Of a stretch of DNA of 55,569 nucleotides, positions 9,882 to 17,515 are shown piece by piece (positions within the stretch are counted from its first letter, which is position 1; each line of letters opens with the position of its first letter). Source of the stretch: Thalassotalea mangrovi (GTDB taxonomy: Bacteria > Pseudomonadota > Gammaproteobacteria > Enterobacterales > Alteromonadaceae); NCBI RefSeq assembly GCF_005116735.1, contig NZ_SWDB01000020.1:1-55569 (forward strand), given 5' to 3'. The notes beneath the pieces were generated by a model. It was not told the origin of the DNA. It saw nothing but the letters and a program-made list of their open reading frames with translations, and ran no database searches. The translations under genes and the position numbers were made by a program.

Positions 9882-10671
9882 TTTTAGTCCCTCCTGTGGC
9901 CATTGGGATTGATGGGGCGGGGCGGCGGCATCGCCAGTGTAAGATCAGAATCAGCAACACTGTAAGCAGATAACTGAGTGCAAAAACCAGGGTAGGTCGA
10001 GCCTCATAACCCAGCAGAGCCTTGAAAAAATGCCCGTACTCGGAGGCATCGCGAATGACCGGTGAGCTGTCCCATAATCTGATTGACGAATCAATCAGGT
10101 TGATCTGGTGCAATATGATTGAACTATGAGCTACCTGACCGGCGATAAACAACGCGAATAATAAGGTGACTGTGAAAGCCAGTTTTGAAGCTTGTAACCA
10201 CAACAACAGGAAATACAGCAGTGCGACTAAACTCAGGCAAATTCCTGTACCAAGGGCGATACCGACGATGATGTTCGAGGTAAACTCCTGTTTCATCAGA
10301 TAGCCGTCGAGAAAAATAATAAATGCACTGGCCCTGACGATGACAAAGGCTGTGATAGCAAACAGCAAGAATACTTTTTGAATCCGGGAGTGAGACTCAA
10401 TCCTGGATAACACGTAAGCCGTCAGTAATGACACCATGCTGATTAAGATCAATATGACCTGGCTTAATTCAATACCACTACCCATATACGCATCGCTTAA
10501 TGCCGGTAATAGGTGAAAATAGCCGATGACCCCCGCACTGGCGCAACATAAAGTGATAACAACAAAGGTCAATGAAAACGTTAGGTGTTTAAAAACCACA
10601 GCAATAATACCCAGTAAGATAAATATCGGCAGTAGGTCACGTAAGAACAAAATAATAGTGTTAACGAGCAT
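9871..10671 (-). CDS. FTR1-family permease lacking the REGLE iron motifs
   Basis: 266 residues with about seven hydrophobic helices, laid out like the EfeU/FTR1 iron permeases. The C-terminal part (FIAGQVAHSSI ... ALLGYEARPTLVFALSYLL) matches the final helices of that family. The two REGLE motifs that carry ferric iron are not conserved: helix 1 reads R11-D-L-L-P15 and helix 4 reads R113-A-S-A-F117, so three of the four glutamates are gone and the fourth is Asp12. It may transport another substrate or act as a sensor or scaffold. The start has GAGGTG upstream and overlaps the cupredoxin gene by 11 bp. Confidence 0.7.
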   Translation of the reverse strand: MLVNTIILFLRDLLPIFILLGIIAVVFKHLTFSLTFVVITLCCASAGVIGYFHLLPALSDAYMGSGIELSQVILILISMVSLLTAYVLSRIESHSRIQKVFLLFAITAFVIVRASAFIIFLDGYLMKQEFTSNIIVGIALGTGICLSLVALLYFLLLWLQASKLAFTVTLLFALFIAGQVAHSSIILHQINLIDSSIRLWDSSPVIRDASEYGHFFKALLGYEARPTLVFALSYLLTVLLILILHWRCRRPAPSIPMATGGTKNAG

Positions 10672-11023
10672 TTTGCACCTCGACGACGATTACCCCTTTG
10701 GCGGATGTGGGGTTATATTCACCAAAATATTCATAGCGCCCGGGAGGCAGCGGGCCAACATATATCACCGCGGACTTTCTAGGAAAGATCACCTTTTCAC
10801 GGTTTAAATCAAAGCTGTCGAATTCCTCTGCTTCGTTATCCAGGTTATGAATGATTAATTTCACTTTCTCATCCGCCGGGATGGTCAGTTCCGCCGGCGA
10901 AAACACGTGTTGCTCCAGGGATAAGTGAAACTCTTTAATGCTGGATTTGGCAAACAGCTCAAAGGTAAAGATTAATAGCAGCAACGATATGGTATTAATT
11001 ACGCCAGGCTTAGAGGAATTCAT
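10661..11023 (-). CDS. Periplasmic cupredoxin-like protein
   Basis: 120 residues with an N-terminal signal or anchor (residues 9-25) and one cupredoxin-like beta domain: FSPAELTIPADEKVKLIIHN, then EEFDSFDLNREKV and a GRYEYFGEYNPTSAKG loop. It resembles the cupredoxin partners of FTR1-type permeases (FtrB, EfeO N-domain). The usual Cys-Met type-1 copper loop is not evident; acidic residues dominate, which may suit another metal. Placed between the histidine kinase (3 bp away) and the FTR1-like permease (overlap), it probably hands metal to the permease in the periplasm. Confidence 0.75.
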   Translation of the reverse strand: MNSSKPGVINTISLLLLIFTFELFAKSSIKEFHLSLEQHVFSPAELTIPADEKVKLIIHNLDNEAEEFDSFDLNREKVIFPRKSAVIYVGPLPPGRYEYFGEYNPTSAKGVIVVEVQNAR

Positions 11024-11026
11024 CGG

Positions 11027-12325
11027 TCAGGCTTCCAGGGCCAATGGCATAGTGACTTTAACCTGAAGGCCACCTAATTCGGATTGCTCCAGTTGAATCT
11101 GACCATGGTGTAAATCAACGATATGACGAACAATAGACAGCCCTAAGCCGCTACCTTGCTGATCATGGTGCCTGGTTCGATAAAATCGTTCAAAAACTTT
11201 GTCCAATAACTCTTCCTTGATGCCTGGTCCTGAATCTTCAATGGTCACTAACGCGTTATTATTTTCCCGCTCAAGGGTAACCAGGATATGGCTGTTGGCA
11301 CCACTGTACTTATTGGCGTTTTTTAATAAGTTATCAAATAGCACGGTTAAAGAAAATGCATCGCCAATCAGCTCAACTGGATAGGCGCGAAGCTCGATAG
11401 TTTGTTTTAACTGATCAATATTTGCATAATTTTCAGCAATTACCGATTGCAGGGTTTGTTCTAAATCCACCGTTTTCTTTTGGGTTTCGAATTTTTCCTC
11501 AGAGGTTCTGTGCAGGGCAATAATCTGCTCGATGACATGCGCCATGCGATCGATGTTTTGATTAAGTTCATCGATTTGTTGTTCGCTGACCTGCTTTTTC
11601 TGGATCGCCTTTTTTAAATTGTGACCAGAAATTTTTAATACGCTTATTGGGGTTCTGAGCTCATGGGCTGCGTCCGATGCCAATCGCTGTTCCCGTTCAA
11701 ATGACTTCGCCAGGCGAGCAAATAAATGATTGAGGGTTTGTTCGACCGGTTTTAATTCGCTGACATCCTCGGTAACGTTAACTGGCGTGAAATCACTGGC
11801 GCTCTTTTGTTGCAACTGTTCTGATAAGCTCACCAGTGGCCGCAGGCTTTTGCGAATGGCCAAATAAACAAGAACACCGATTAAGGGTATCGAATAGACA
11901 ATGGGAATGATCGCTTCAAGCAGCACTTGTTCTGCGGACTCCACCCGCTGTTTTAACGGTTGTGCCACCATGGCGGTACGCTGGTTTTCTGTTAAGGTAA
12001 AAACCCGCCATCGATTACTAAGAAATGTCGACTCTGAAAAGCCGTCTTTGGCTTTCGACATTAAATCTGCCGGCGCATTATTGCTGCGCAATATCAAATT
12101 TTGCTGTTGCCAGAGTTGGTAGGCAAATATTGAGTGCCGGTCTTGTTGTGCCGTGCTGGTGTTAAAATTTCCTTGCAGTAACGCATAGGCAAATGCTTTC
12201 ATCTCATCGTCAAATACAAAAGTAATTTCGTTGACGCTCGCCTTGTAGCCTTTGATGGCAGCGCTGAAAGACGCCAGAGTGACGATTGAGATAATTACAA
12301 TGAGCAGGTACCGTTGTATGCTCAT
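11027..12325 (-). CDS. Sensor histidine kinase, QseC/PmrB-like
   Basis: 432 residues. TM1 at 5-24, a periplasmic sensor of about 110 residues, TM2 near 138-157, a HAMP-like linker, dimerisation/phosphoacceptor box with His221 in DAAHELRTPIS, and an ATPase domain with N box (DNLLKNANKYS), G1 (EDSGPGI) and G2 (GSGLGLSIV). It phosphorylates the response regulator encoded immediately upstream; its ATG shares one base with that gene's stop (TGATG). The periplasmic part has no clear acidic iron-binding EXXE repeat, so the signal is unknown. Confidence 0.9.
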   Translation of the reverse strand: MSIQRYLLIVIISIVTLASFSAAIKGYKASVNEITFVFDDEMKAFAYALLQGNFNTSTAQQDRHSIFAYQLWQQQNLILRSNNAPADLMSKAKDGFSESTFLSNRWRVFTLTENQRTAMVAQPLKQRVESAEQVLLEAIIPIVYSIPLIGVLVYLAIRKSLRPLVSLSEQLQQKSASDFTPVNVTEDVSELKPVEQTLNHLFARLAKSFEREQRLASDAAHELRTPISVLKISGHNLKKAIQKKQVSEQQIDELNQNIDRMAHVIEQIIALHRTSEEKFETQKKTVDLEQTLQSVIAENYANIDQLKQTIELRAYPVELIGDAFSLTVLFDNLLKNANKYSGANSHILVTLERENNNALVTIEDSGPGIKEELLDKVFERFYRTRHHDQQGSGLGLSIVRHIVDLHHGQIQLEQSELGGLQVKVTMPLALEA

Positions 12326-12984
12326 CAGGACTTACTCACAACATATCCGACACCACGAACCGTTTTGATAAAATCTTTGGGAAGCTTTTTGCGAATATTG
12401 TGAACATGCACTTCGATGGTATTCGACGAAACCTCTTCGCCCCATTCGTAGAGCTTATTTTCAAGTTGTTGTTTGGAAAGGATACGGCCGATATTTTCCA
12501 GTAACGATTTGATTATCATGTATTCACGTCGTGAAAACGCCAGCACTTCACCGTCGACACTGACTGTATGGCCTTTGGTGTCGACGCTGACTTGTTTGTG
12601 GGTGATTAAAGATGAGGTATTTGTCCCCAGGCGACGCTCAAATACCCGCAATCGTGCCAATAGTTCTTCGATGTTAAAAGGTTTTGACAAATAGTCATCG
12701 GCACCTTTATCCAGCCCTTCAATTTTACTGTCGATACCATCGCGGGCAGTCAGGATAAGAAACAGCACCTGTTTATTTTTTTGCCGGATTCGTTTCAACA
12801 CTTCCAGACCATCCATGTCCGGCAAGCCGAGATCCAAAATGATCACCTCATAAACAGCGCTATTGATTGCCAGCAACGCTTGTCCACCACAAGCTACCAT
12901 ATCGATACTATAGCCGGCATAGCGCAGTGACTCTTTTAAGCCGGACGCCAGTTGTTGATCATCTTCTACTAATAGTATTCTCAT
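12325..12984 (-). CDS. OmpR-family response regulator, QseB/PmrA-like
   Basis: 219 residues from the ATG at 12984. Receiver domain 1-120 with acidic pair Asp8-Asp9, phosphoacceptor Asp51 (ILDLGLPDMDG), TAR switch and KPF lysine; winged-helix DNA-binding domain ending VRGVGYVV. The N-terminus MRILLVEDD is the family's; the frame extends upstream to a TTG at 13053, but that extension is unlike any receiver. Two PmrA/QseB-type boxes at 17404-17459 are its likely targets. It lies 119 bp after the TPR gene with no terminator between, so it may be cotranscribed with the hemolysin-family operon. Confidence 0.93.
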   Translation of the reverse strand: MRILLVEDDQQLASGLKESLRYAGYSIDMVACGGQALLAINSAVYEVIILDLGLPDMDGLEVLKRIRQKNKQVLFLILTARDGIDSKIEGLDKGADDYLSKPFNIEELLARLRVFERRLGTNTSSLITHKQVSVDTKGHTVSVDGEVLAFSRREYMIIKSLLENIGRILSKQQLENKLYEWGEEVSSNTIEVHVHNIRKKLPKDFIKTVRGVGYVVSKS

Positions 12985-13103
12985 TATTGTTATCAGCGGT
13001 AATTTTTTGAAAACCGCAACGTTTTGTTTCGCTTCAGGTAAAAGCACCCGCAATCAAGGCGAGACAGTCTTTATTGAAGTATCATTAGCCCGAAGCTTAG
13101 TGT

Positions 13104-13760
13104 TTATTTTTTATTAAGTTTTTTGTCTACCTTTGAGATTAAGTCAGTTATTTCCTGTTGTCGATATTTATCCGCTAAAGGGCGGTCTTCTCGCGCTGGT
13201 GCCTGTTGGGCAATTAGCAGGTATTTTTTTGCCTGCTGGTATTGATGATCGTCATACAGGAACTCACCGAAAAAATAGTTGGGATCTATGCCTTCGGGGT
13301 TGATGATTAATGCTTTTTCCAGGTACATGCGTGCGTCTTTATCGTCACCAAAACTGATCGGCCAGCCCGGAACTTTATGATACAAGGTACCTAAACTGGT
13401 ATAGGCCGAGCCCATTAAGGCACTACCATCAATTCGAATGGCTTTGGTCAGTGAGTGCTTTGCACTTTTAGCCAGGGACAGAGCGCCGAGCCCTCCTTTG
13501 GCACCTGCAAAGCTGGACTCTATAATGCCCCGCCAGACCCAGTATTCGGCGTTGTCTGGCTCGGCTTGAGTCAGTGCCGTGGCGGTTTCAAGTAGCTCTT
13601 CAAATCCTTTGATTTGCGCTTTATCGTCCAGTTCATAATTAACTTTTGCCCACTGGTGCTGAAGTTGCGTTAATTGCTCAGAGGTCATTGTTGGTGCCGC
13701 CAGGCTTGTGTTGCAGTACAACAAAGCAAGGACGAACATTGTTAGAATGCGAGATTTCAT
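13104..13760 (-). CDS. Periplasmic TPR-repeat protein
   Basis: 218 residues with a Sec signal peptide (1-21, cut near SLAAP). The mature part is helical with two or three TPR-like segments: TQAEPDNAEYWVWRGI, SALMGSAYTSLGTLY and ARMYLEKALIINPEGIDPNYFFGEFLYD. It resembles the soluble TPR partners of some transport and biosynthetic loci. ATGA overlap with the SDR stop and AGGAG inside the SDR 3' end show translational coupling to the hemolysin/ligase/di-iron/SDR operon. Function unknown; probably a periplasmic scaffold. Confidence 0.75.
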   Translation of the reverse strand: MKSRILTMFVLALLYCNTSLAAPTMTSEQLTQLQHQWAKVNYELDDKAQIKGFEELLETATALTQAEPDNAEYWVWRGIIESSFAGAKGGLGALSLAKSAKHSLTKAIRIDGSALMGSAYTSLGTLYHKVPGWPISFGDDKDARMYLEKALIINPEGIDPNYFFGEFLYDDHQYQQAKKYLLIAQQAPAREDRPLADKYRQQEITDLISKVDKKLNKK

Positions 13761-14545
13761 TTTTGCTCTCCTGTTATAAAGGTTAATATTTTCTTCGATT
13801 GCCTGGCGATGGATTTATCGACCAGTTCTGGTAGTACACCATTAAGGCGGACCAGAAATTTTTCCGGCCAGCCGACCACATAGCGGACGCTGTTGCCGTG
13901 AAGAAACGCGATAAATTCCCGGGCGACCGTTTCTGGATCGTCAACCTGGGTGCCCAATGACTCGTTCATGGTTTTGGCATCGGATGAATTGATGCTGGTA
14001 TTGGTCGCCCTGGGGGCGAAGTAACGCACCTGGGTTCCGGTATGGACTAACTCCCGTTGCAGGGCTTCGGTGAAGCCTTTTAATCCAAATTTACTGGCGC
14101 AATAACTGGCGTAACCGGGAAAGCCAATGGCACCTAGCACAGACCCTACATTGATGATTTGCGCATTGGATTTATCAACACGACTGAGGAACAGACGAGT
14201 CAGCTGCATGGTACTGACCAGGTTTGTTACCAGGATGTTGTCGATGTCAGCATCTTGCATGCTAGTGAAATGCTTAAAGGCCGAGACCCCGGCATTATTG
14301 ATCAGTATCGTTGGATTTCGCAGTGTAAAAGCCTGGTTGATGATGTCTTGCCGGGCTGCTTTTTCATTTATATCTCCGATTAGGATATGATGCTGCCCCG
14401 TGAGTTCATCATTCAGCGCCTTTAATGCAGCCAAATCCCTTCCCTGTAACATTAACGTATAACCATGTTGGGCGAGTTGCATCGCGATTGCCTTGCCGAT
14501 GCCGCCAGTAGCGCCCGTTAACAGGCAGGTTGGTTTAGATGACAT
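13757..14545 (-). CDS. Short-chain dehydrogenase/reductase
   Basis: 262 residues from the ATG at 14545, which has GGAG seven bases upstream; a longer frame to 14605 lacks a site. Classical SDR: cofactor motif TGATGGIG at 10-17 with Arg36 suggesting NADP preference, NNAG at 83-86, catalytic Ser135 and Tyr148-x-x-x-Lys152. The longer C-terminus (VVGWPEKFLVRLNGVLPELVD) is typical of SDRs acting on fatty or lipid-like substrates. It overlaps the di-iron gene upstream by 11 bp and the TPR gene downstream by 4 bp. Likely reduces or oxidises an intermediate made by the neighbouring ligase and oxidase; substrate unknown. Confidence 0.85.
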   Translation of the reverse strand: MSSKPTCLLTGATGGIGKAIAMQLAQHGYTLMLQGRDLAALKALNDELTGQHHILIGDINEKAARQDIINQAFTLRNPTILINNAGVSAFKHFTSMQDADIDNILVTNLVSTMQLTRLFLSRVDKSNAQIINVGSVLGAIGFPGYASYCASKFGLKGFTEALQRELVHTGTQVRYFAPRATNTSINSSDAKTMNESLGTQVDDPETVAREFIAFLHGNSVRYVVGWPEKFLVRLNGVLPELVDKSIARQSKKILTFITGEQK

Positions 14546-15221
14546 GGCGAATCTCCGTGACTTGTGCCGGTTGAATGCCTTCCAGGCTGCGAAATATGTT
14601 GGCATAGAGCAGATAGAACTTTTTGGTACTGGATACGATCAGATCCTGTTCATCACTATCGGTGATACGATTCATTAAATCGGCGAAGAATTTAACGTGT
14701 TCAATATCGAGAGCGCCATGGGAGCGCAGATAGGAAAAGGCCTTATCGGGAAGCTTCAGAGATTGCTGAATGGCGCTTGCCGCCTGGTCCGCCATCGCAA
14801 TACTAGTGCCTTCCAACACATGTACCATGCCGAAAAAAGTCAGGGGGCTGATCCGTGAGATACTGTCGTAAGCGAAGGCGACCATGATTTCTGTTGCCAG
14901 TTCGGGTGTGCTGGCGCGCACCTGCTCTTTATCATAACCGCAGGCAGCGATATCGTTGAGTATCCATTCCTGATGACCCATTTCTTCTTCAATGTATTCA
15001 GCCACGGCTTCGCGCAACCACTCTTTATCCTGTGGTAAGTGAGCGCCGGTCGACATTAATAATGGCACCGTATGTTTAACGTGATGATATGCCTGGGTCA
15101 GAAAGGCAACATACTGTTCCGTGTTAATATCACCGGCCAATCCCTGGCGGATAATCTCACTGGTTAAAAGATAATTTCGTTGTTCTGTTGTTTCCTGATT
15201 TAATCGTTCATATAAATTCAT
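14535..15221 (-). CDS. Haem-oxygenase-like di-iron protein (iron-containing redox enzyme family)
   Basis: 228 residues, all-helical, of the TENA/PqqC/haem-oxygenase-like fold. Candidate di-iron ligands are visible: Glu79 or Glu80 and His83 in EEEMGHQ, Glu137 in VLEGTS, and His168, Asp172, His175 in an HxxxDxxH arrangement. Spacing of the last four sites is close to that described for the di-iron protein CADD. Family members oxidise fatty acids or amino acids (for example UndA). The ATG at 15221 is chosen over 15269 because it matches the family N-terminus. It overlaps the acyl ligase stop by 14 bp. Substrate is unknown; a ligase-derived or free fatty acid is the simplest guess. Confidence 0.8.
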   Translation of the reverse strand: MNLYERLNQETTEQRNYLLTSEIIRQGLAGDINTEQYVAFLTQAYHHVKHTVPLLMSTGAHLPQDKEWLREAVAEYIEEEMGHQEWILNDIAACGYDKEQVRASTPELATEIMVAFAYDSISRISPLTFFGMVHVLEGTSIAMADQAASAIQQSLKLPDKAFSYLRSHGALDIEHVKFFADLMNRITDSDEQDLIVSSTKKFYLLYANIFRSLEGIQPAQVTEIRHVI

Positions 15222-16680
15222 GGTGATACTCTTTTCGGCCAGTGGAAGGATATAATTGTTGCAGCTCACTTAAGTACAGGGCTTCGATTCGCCCCCGTCG
15301 AGGTCTGCCATTTGACGTATATAAGCCACTCTCGCAGGTCATCGGCGAGGATAAGCTAAGGTGAGCCTTAACCTGTGCATAGTCGGGCAATGACTGATTA
15401 ATGGTTTGCAACGTTGTTGTAATCTGTTGCGGCGTGACATGTGAGTTAAGTGGTACCACTATTGCCGTGCAATAGGCTTGAGCGTCACCAAACACAACGG
15501 CCTGCTGAAACATCCCGGTCGCTAATAGTTCGGCTTCTATCCATTCCGGAGAAATATTGCGACCGTATGAGTTAATGATGAGGTTGCTTTTGCGGCCGAG
15601 AATTTCAATTTGTCCGGCCTTGATTCGCGCTAAATCGCCGGTTCGTACCTGATTTTGCCCCCAGGTTTGCGGGCGATTTAAATAACCAAGAAATGCATTA
15701 CCGTTAACAATCAGCTCACCGTCCTCAATATCGACACTAACGTGTTCAAGGGGGGCTCCGACAAGATGATCGTTCGCGGCCGAAGCATGATTCAGGCAAA
15801 CCACAGAACCACATTCAGAAAGCCCATAACCCTGAAAAACCGGCAGGCCAAGCTGCCTGGCTCGTCGCAGTAGTTGAGGGGCAACCTTGCTACCTCCTAC
15901 CGCAATAAACGAGAGGGATTTGGGCGGTACCCAGCCACAATCAATGGCGTGGATCAGTAACTGTAACAATTCAGGTACCAGTATCAGGGTATTTGGCTCC
16001 GTGGATGAAATGGAGTGAACCATGTTTTGCACACTTGTTACCCTGGAGCCACTAAATCCCCGGGTTTCCTCCCTGGCCAGAACTACCGAACCACCGCACA
16101 TCAGTGGCGCATAAACGCCGGCAATATTCTCCAACAAAGTGGATAAGGAAAGCAGGCAGAAGTGATTAGGAGCATCGACAGCCACAGCTTTGGTTAGTGA
16201 CTTTGCCACCCGATATTGATTTTCAAGACTTAAACATACGCCTTTTGGTTCACCCGTTGAGCCTGATGTGAAGGTAATTTTACTGGTATTTTCAGGTAGC
16301 AAGGCCCGTTGCCTGAAATGGGTTTTATAAGCGGTTAATCCAGTAAGAGGGAAGTCGATGGCCTGAAAATTTAAAAAGTCTGCCTGTTCGAAGATCACCA
16401 GATCAGGTTGCGCCGATTGCAGCAAAGCCAGGAACTGAGATTGACTGAAAAACGGTGGAACCGGAATAAATACGATACCCGCTGCCTGACAGGCTAAATC
16501 GATAATCACCCATTCAACACTGTTATCACTTTGCATCGCCACACAGCGCACATCGGTGTGACGAAGCCAGGCTGCCATGTCTTGCACCCAGGTTTGTAAC
16601 TGGCGGTAGGTTACAATTTTATCGATACTGACCAGGGCGACGCGATCGCCCGGTTGTTGGTTAATTTCTTCCAGAATCAA
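15208..16680 (-). CDS. ANL-superfamily acyl-CoA/AMP ligase
   Basis: 490 residues. Adenylation signatures: P-loop FTSGSTGEPKGV near residue 137, GYGLSECGS, hinge RTGDLARI and GRKSNLIINSYGRNISP. It probably activates a carboxylic acid as acyl-AMP and then a thioester. The C-terminal catalytic lysine region reads TSNGRPRRG, so the usual NGK lysine is Arg. The best start is TTG at 16680: it has GGAGGG six bases upstream and overlaps the hemolysin-family stop (TTGA); the frame extends to a TTG at 16704 without a site. No carrier domain is attached. Part of the five-gene coupled operon. Confidence 0.88.
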   Translation of the reverse strand: MILEEINQQPGDRVALVSIDKIVTYRQLQTWVQDMAAWLRHTDVRCVAMQSDNSVEWVIIDLACQAAGIVFIPVPPFFSQSQFLALLQSAQPDLVIFEQADFLNFQAIDFPLTGLTAYKTHFRQRALLPENTSKITFTSGSTGEPKGVCLSLENQYRVAKSLTKAVAVDAPNHFCLLSLSTLLENIAGVYAPLMCGGSVVLAREETRGFSGSRVTSVQNMVHSISSTEPNTLILVPELLQLLIHAIDCGWVPPKSLSFIAVGGSKVAPQLLRRARQLGLPVFQGYGLSECGSVVCLNHASAANDHLVGAPLEHVSVDIEDGELIVNGNAFLGYLNRPQTWGQNQVRTGDLARIKAGQIEILGRKSNLIINSYGRNISPEWIEAELLATGMFQQAVVFGDAQAYCTAIVVPLNSHVTPQQITTTLQTINQSLPDYAQVKAHLSLSSPMTCESGLYTSNGRPRRGRIEALYLSELQQLYPSTGRKEYHHEFI

Positions 16681-17357
16681 AACTCGCCCTCCATTTTCTG
16701 ACAAACGCGGGCAATTTTTTCACTTAACCTGAGCAGTTGTTTGTTATAGAAAACATTGCCTTCGATGATGGCCATGATGCTGTCTAATTCGGCACTTACG
16801 ACTTTTGGCTGGGTCAGATAATAGCAACCCCAGTTATCTTCACTTGCAAATAAACGATCCTGGCGGGCATCAGCAAGAAAGGTAGTCGATACGCCCGCTC
16901 GGGAAACCAGGTTGAGAATATGGCTGGTACCACAAAACACCATGTGTTTTTTATTAAGCAAATACAGAGTAGTGGCAGTTACCAGAAATAAAGGAATAGT
17001 TAATTGCTGCGAGTTACTGTAGAGGCTACCGATTTCGACAATCTCACTCCGCTTCGAGGCCTTGGCACTAAAACATGGCATGTTTTCAATTGCACAGGGC
17101 AGGTATTGTTCGATAAACAGCGGGTTTAGGCCGCTGCGTATTCCCAATGCTGCCTTAACGCCGCCGTCCTGTATGGCTAATAGGTGCGGCATGGTGATGG
17201 CAATGTCCGCCTGGTAATGCTGATAAAAGCCACCTTTAATGAAGCGTTCAAGTCGGCCGCGATCAGGATCGGCTTGAGAAAACACATCAATATCGAAACC
17301 AGGATGCCCGGCACTGATGGACTTGTTGTGATGGGGTTGAAGCGCTAACTCATTCAT
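16677..17357 (-). CDS. Thermostable hemolysin (delta-VPH) family protein
   Basis: 226 residues from the ATG at 17357 (GAGAC six bases upstream); another ATG at 17369 is possible. It matches the family named after the Vibrio parahaemolyticus delta-VPH protein: ALGIRSGLNPLFIEQYL, an EIVEIGSL block, a TATTLYLLN segment and NWGCYYLTQPKVV near the end. There is no signal peptide. The family is thought to have an acyltransferase-like (GNAT) fold, so it could use an acyl thioester; the haemolysin name comes from a phenotype and is weak evidence of toxicity. First gene of a coupled operon whose promoter carries a PmrA/QseB-type box. Confidence 0.85.
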   Translation of the reverse strand: MNELALQPHHNKSISAGHPGFDIDVFSQADPDRGRLERFIKGGFYQHYQADIAITMPHLLAIQDGGVKAALGIRSGLNPLFIEQYLPCAIENMPCFSAKASKRSEIVEIGSLYSNSQQLTIPLFLVTATTLYLLNKKHMVFCGTSHILNLVSRAGVSTTFLADARQDRLFASEDNWGCYYLTQPKVVSAELDSIMAIIEGNVFYNKQLLRLSEKIARVCQKMEGEF

Positions 17358-17387
17358 AATCTGTCTCATTGGTCTCGTTTTAAGATG

Positions 17388-17420
17388 AGTGTAAACAGCG
17401 ATTCTTAACGTAAACTTAAG
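17388..17420 (-). promoter_or_regulatory. Leftward promoter with PmrA/QseB-type box (hemolysin-family operon)
   Basis: On the minus strand CTTAAG-N5-GTTAAG occupies 17420-17404, i.e. direct half-sites on an 11-bp period with the box in place of a -35. After exactly 10 bp comes TACACT (17393-17388), a 4/6 match to TATAAT. This leaves a leader of about 24 bases to the ATG at 17357. A further half-site TTTAAG lies at 17379-17384. PmrA-class regulators recognise YTTAAK-N5-YTTAAK. Confidence 0.6.
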
Positions 17421-17442
17421 GCCTGAATATTTTTTTGAAGCG

Positions 17443-17475
17443 GTTAAGTTTTCCTTAAGGTTGGCTACATAAACT
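17443..17475 (+). promoter_or_regulatory. Rightward promoter with PmrA/QseB-type box (LTA-synthase-type gene)
   Basis: GTTAAG-N5-CTTAAG (17443-17459) followed after exactly 10 bp by TAAACT (17470-17475), 4/6 to TATAAT. Same geometry as the leftward promoter, in mirror image, giving a leader of about 34 bases to the ATG at 17516. Confidence 0.6.
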
Positions 17476-17515
17476 GGAGGTACATTCACCAGACACCTTT
17501 ACAACAAGAGCAATA

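Noticed and set aside
9871-10671. Functional ferrous iron permease EfeU
   Set aside because: The REGLE glutamates are replaced and the EfeO/EfeB partners are absent, so the name would mislead.
12985-13053. Longer N-terminus of the response regulator from a TTG at 13053
   Set aside because: The extra 23 residues are unlike receiver domains, and MRILLVEDD begins at 12984.
16681-16704. Longer N-terminus of the ANL ligase from TTG at 16704
   Set aside because: No ribosome site there, whereas GGAGGG precedes the TTG at 16680, which overlaps the upstream stop.
16677-17357. Pore-forming toxin or virulence factor
   Set aside because: No signal peptide or toxin features; the family name rests on a phenotype, and the operon is enzymatic.
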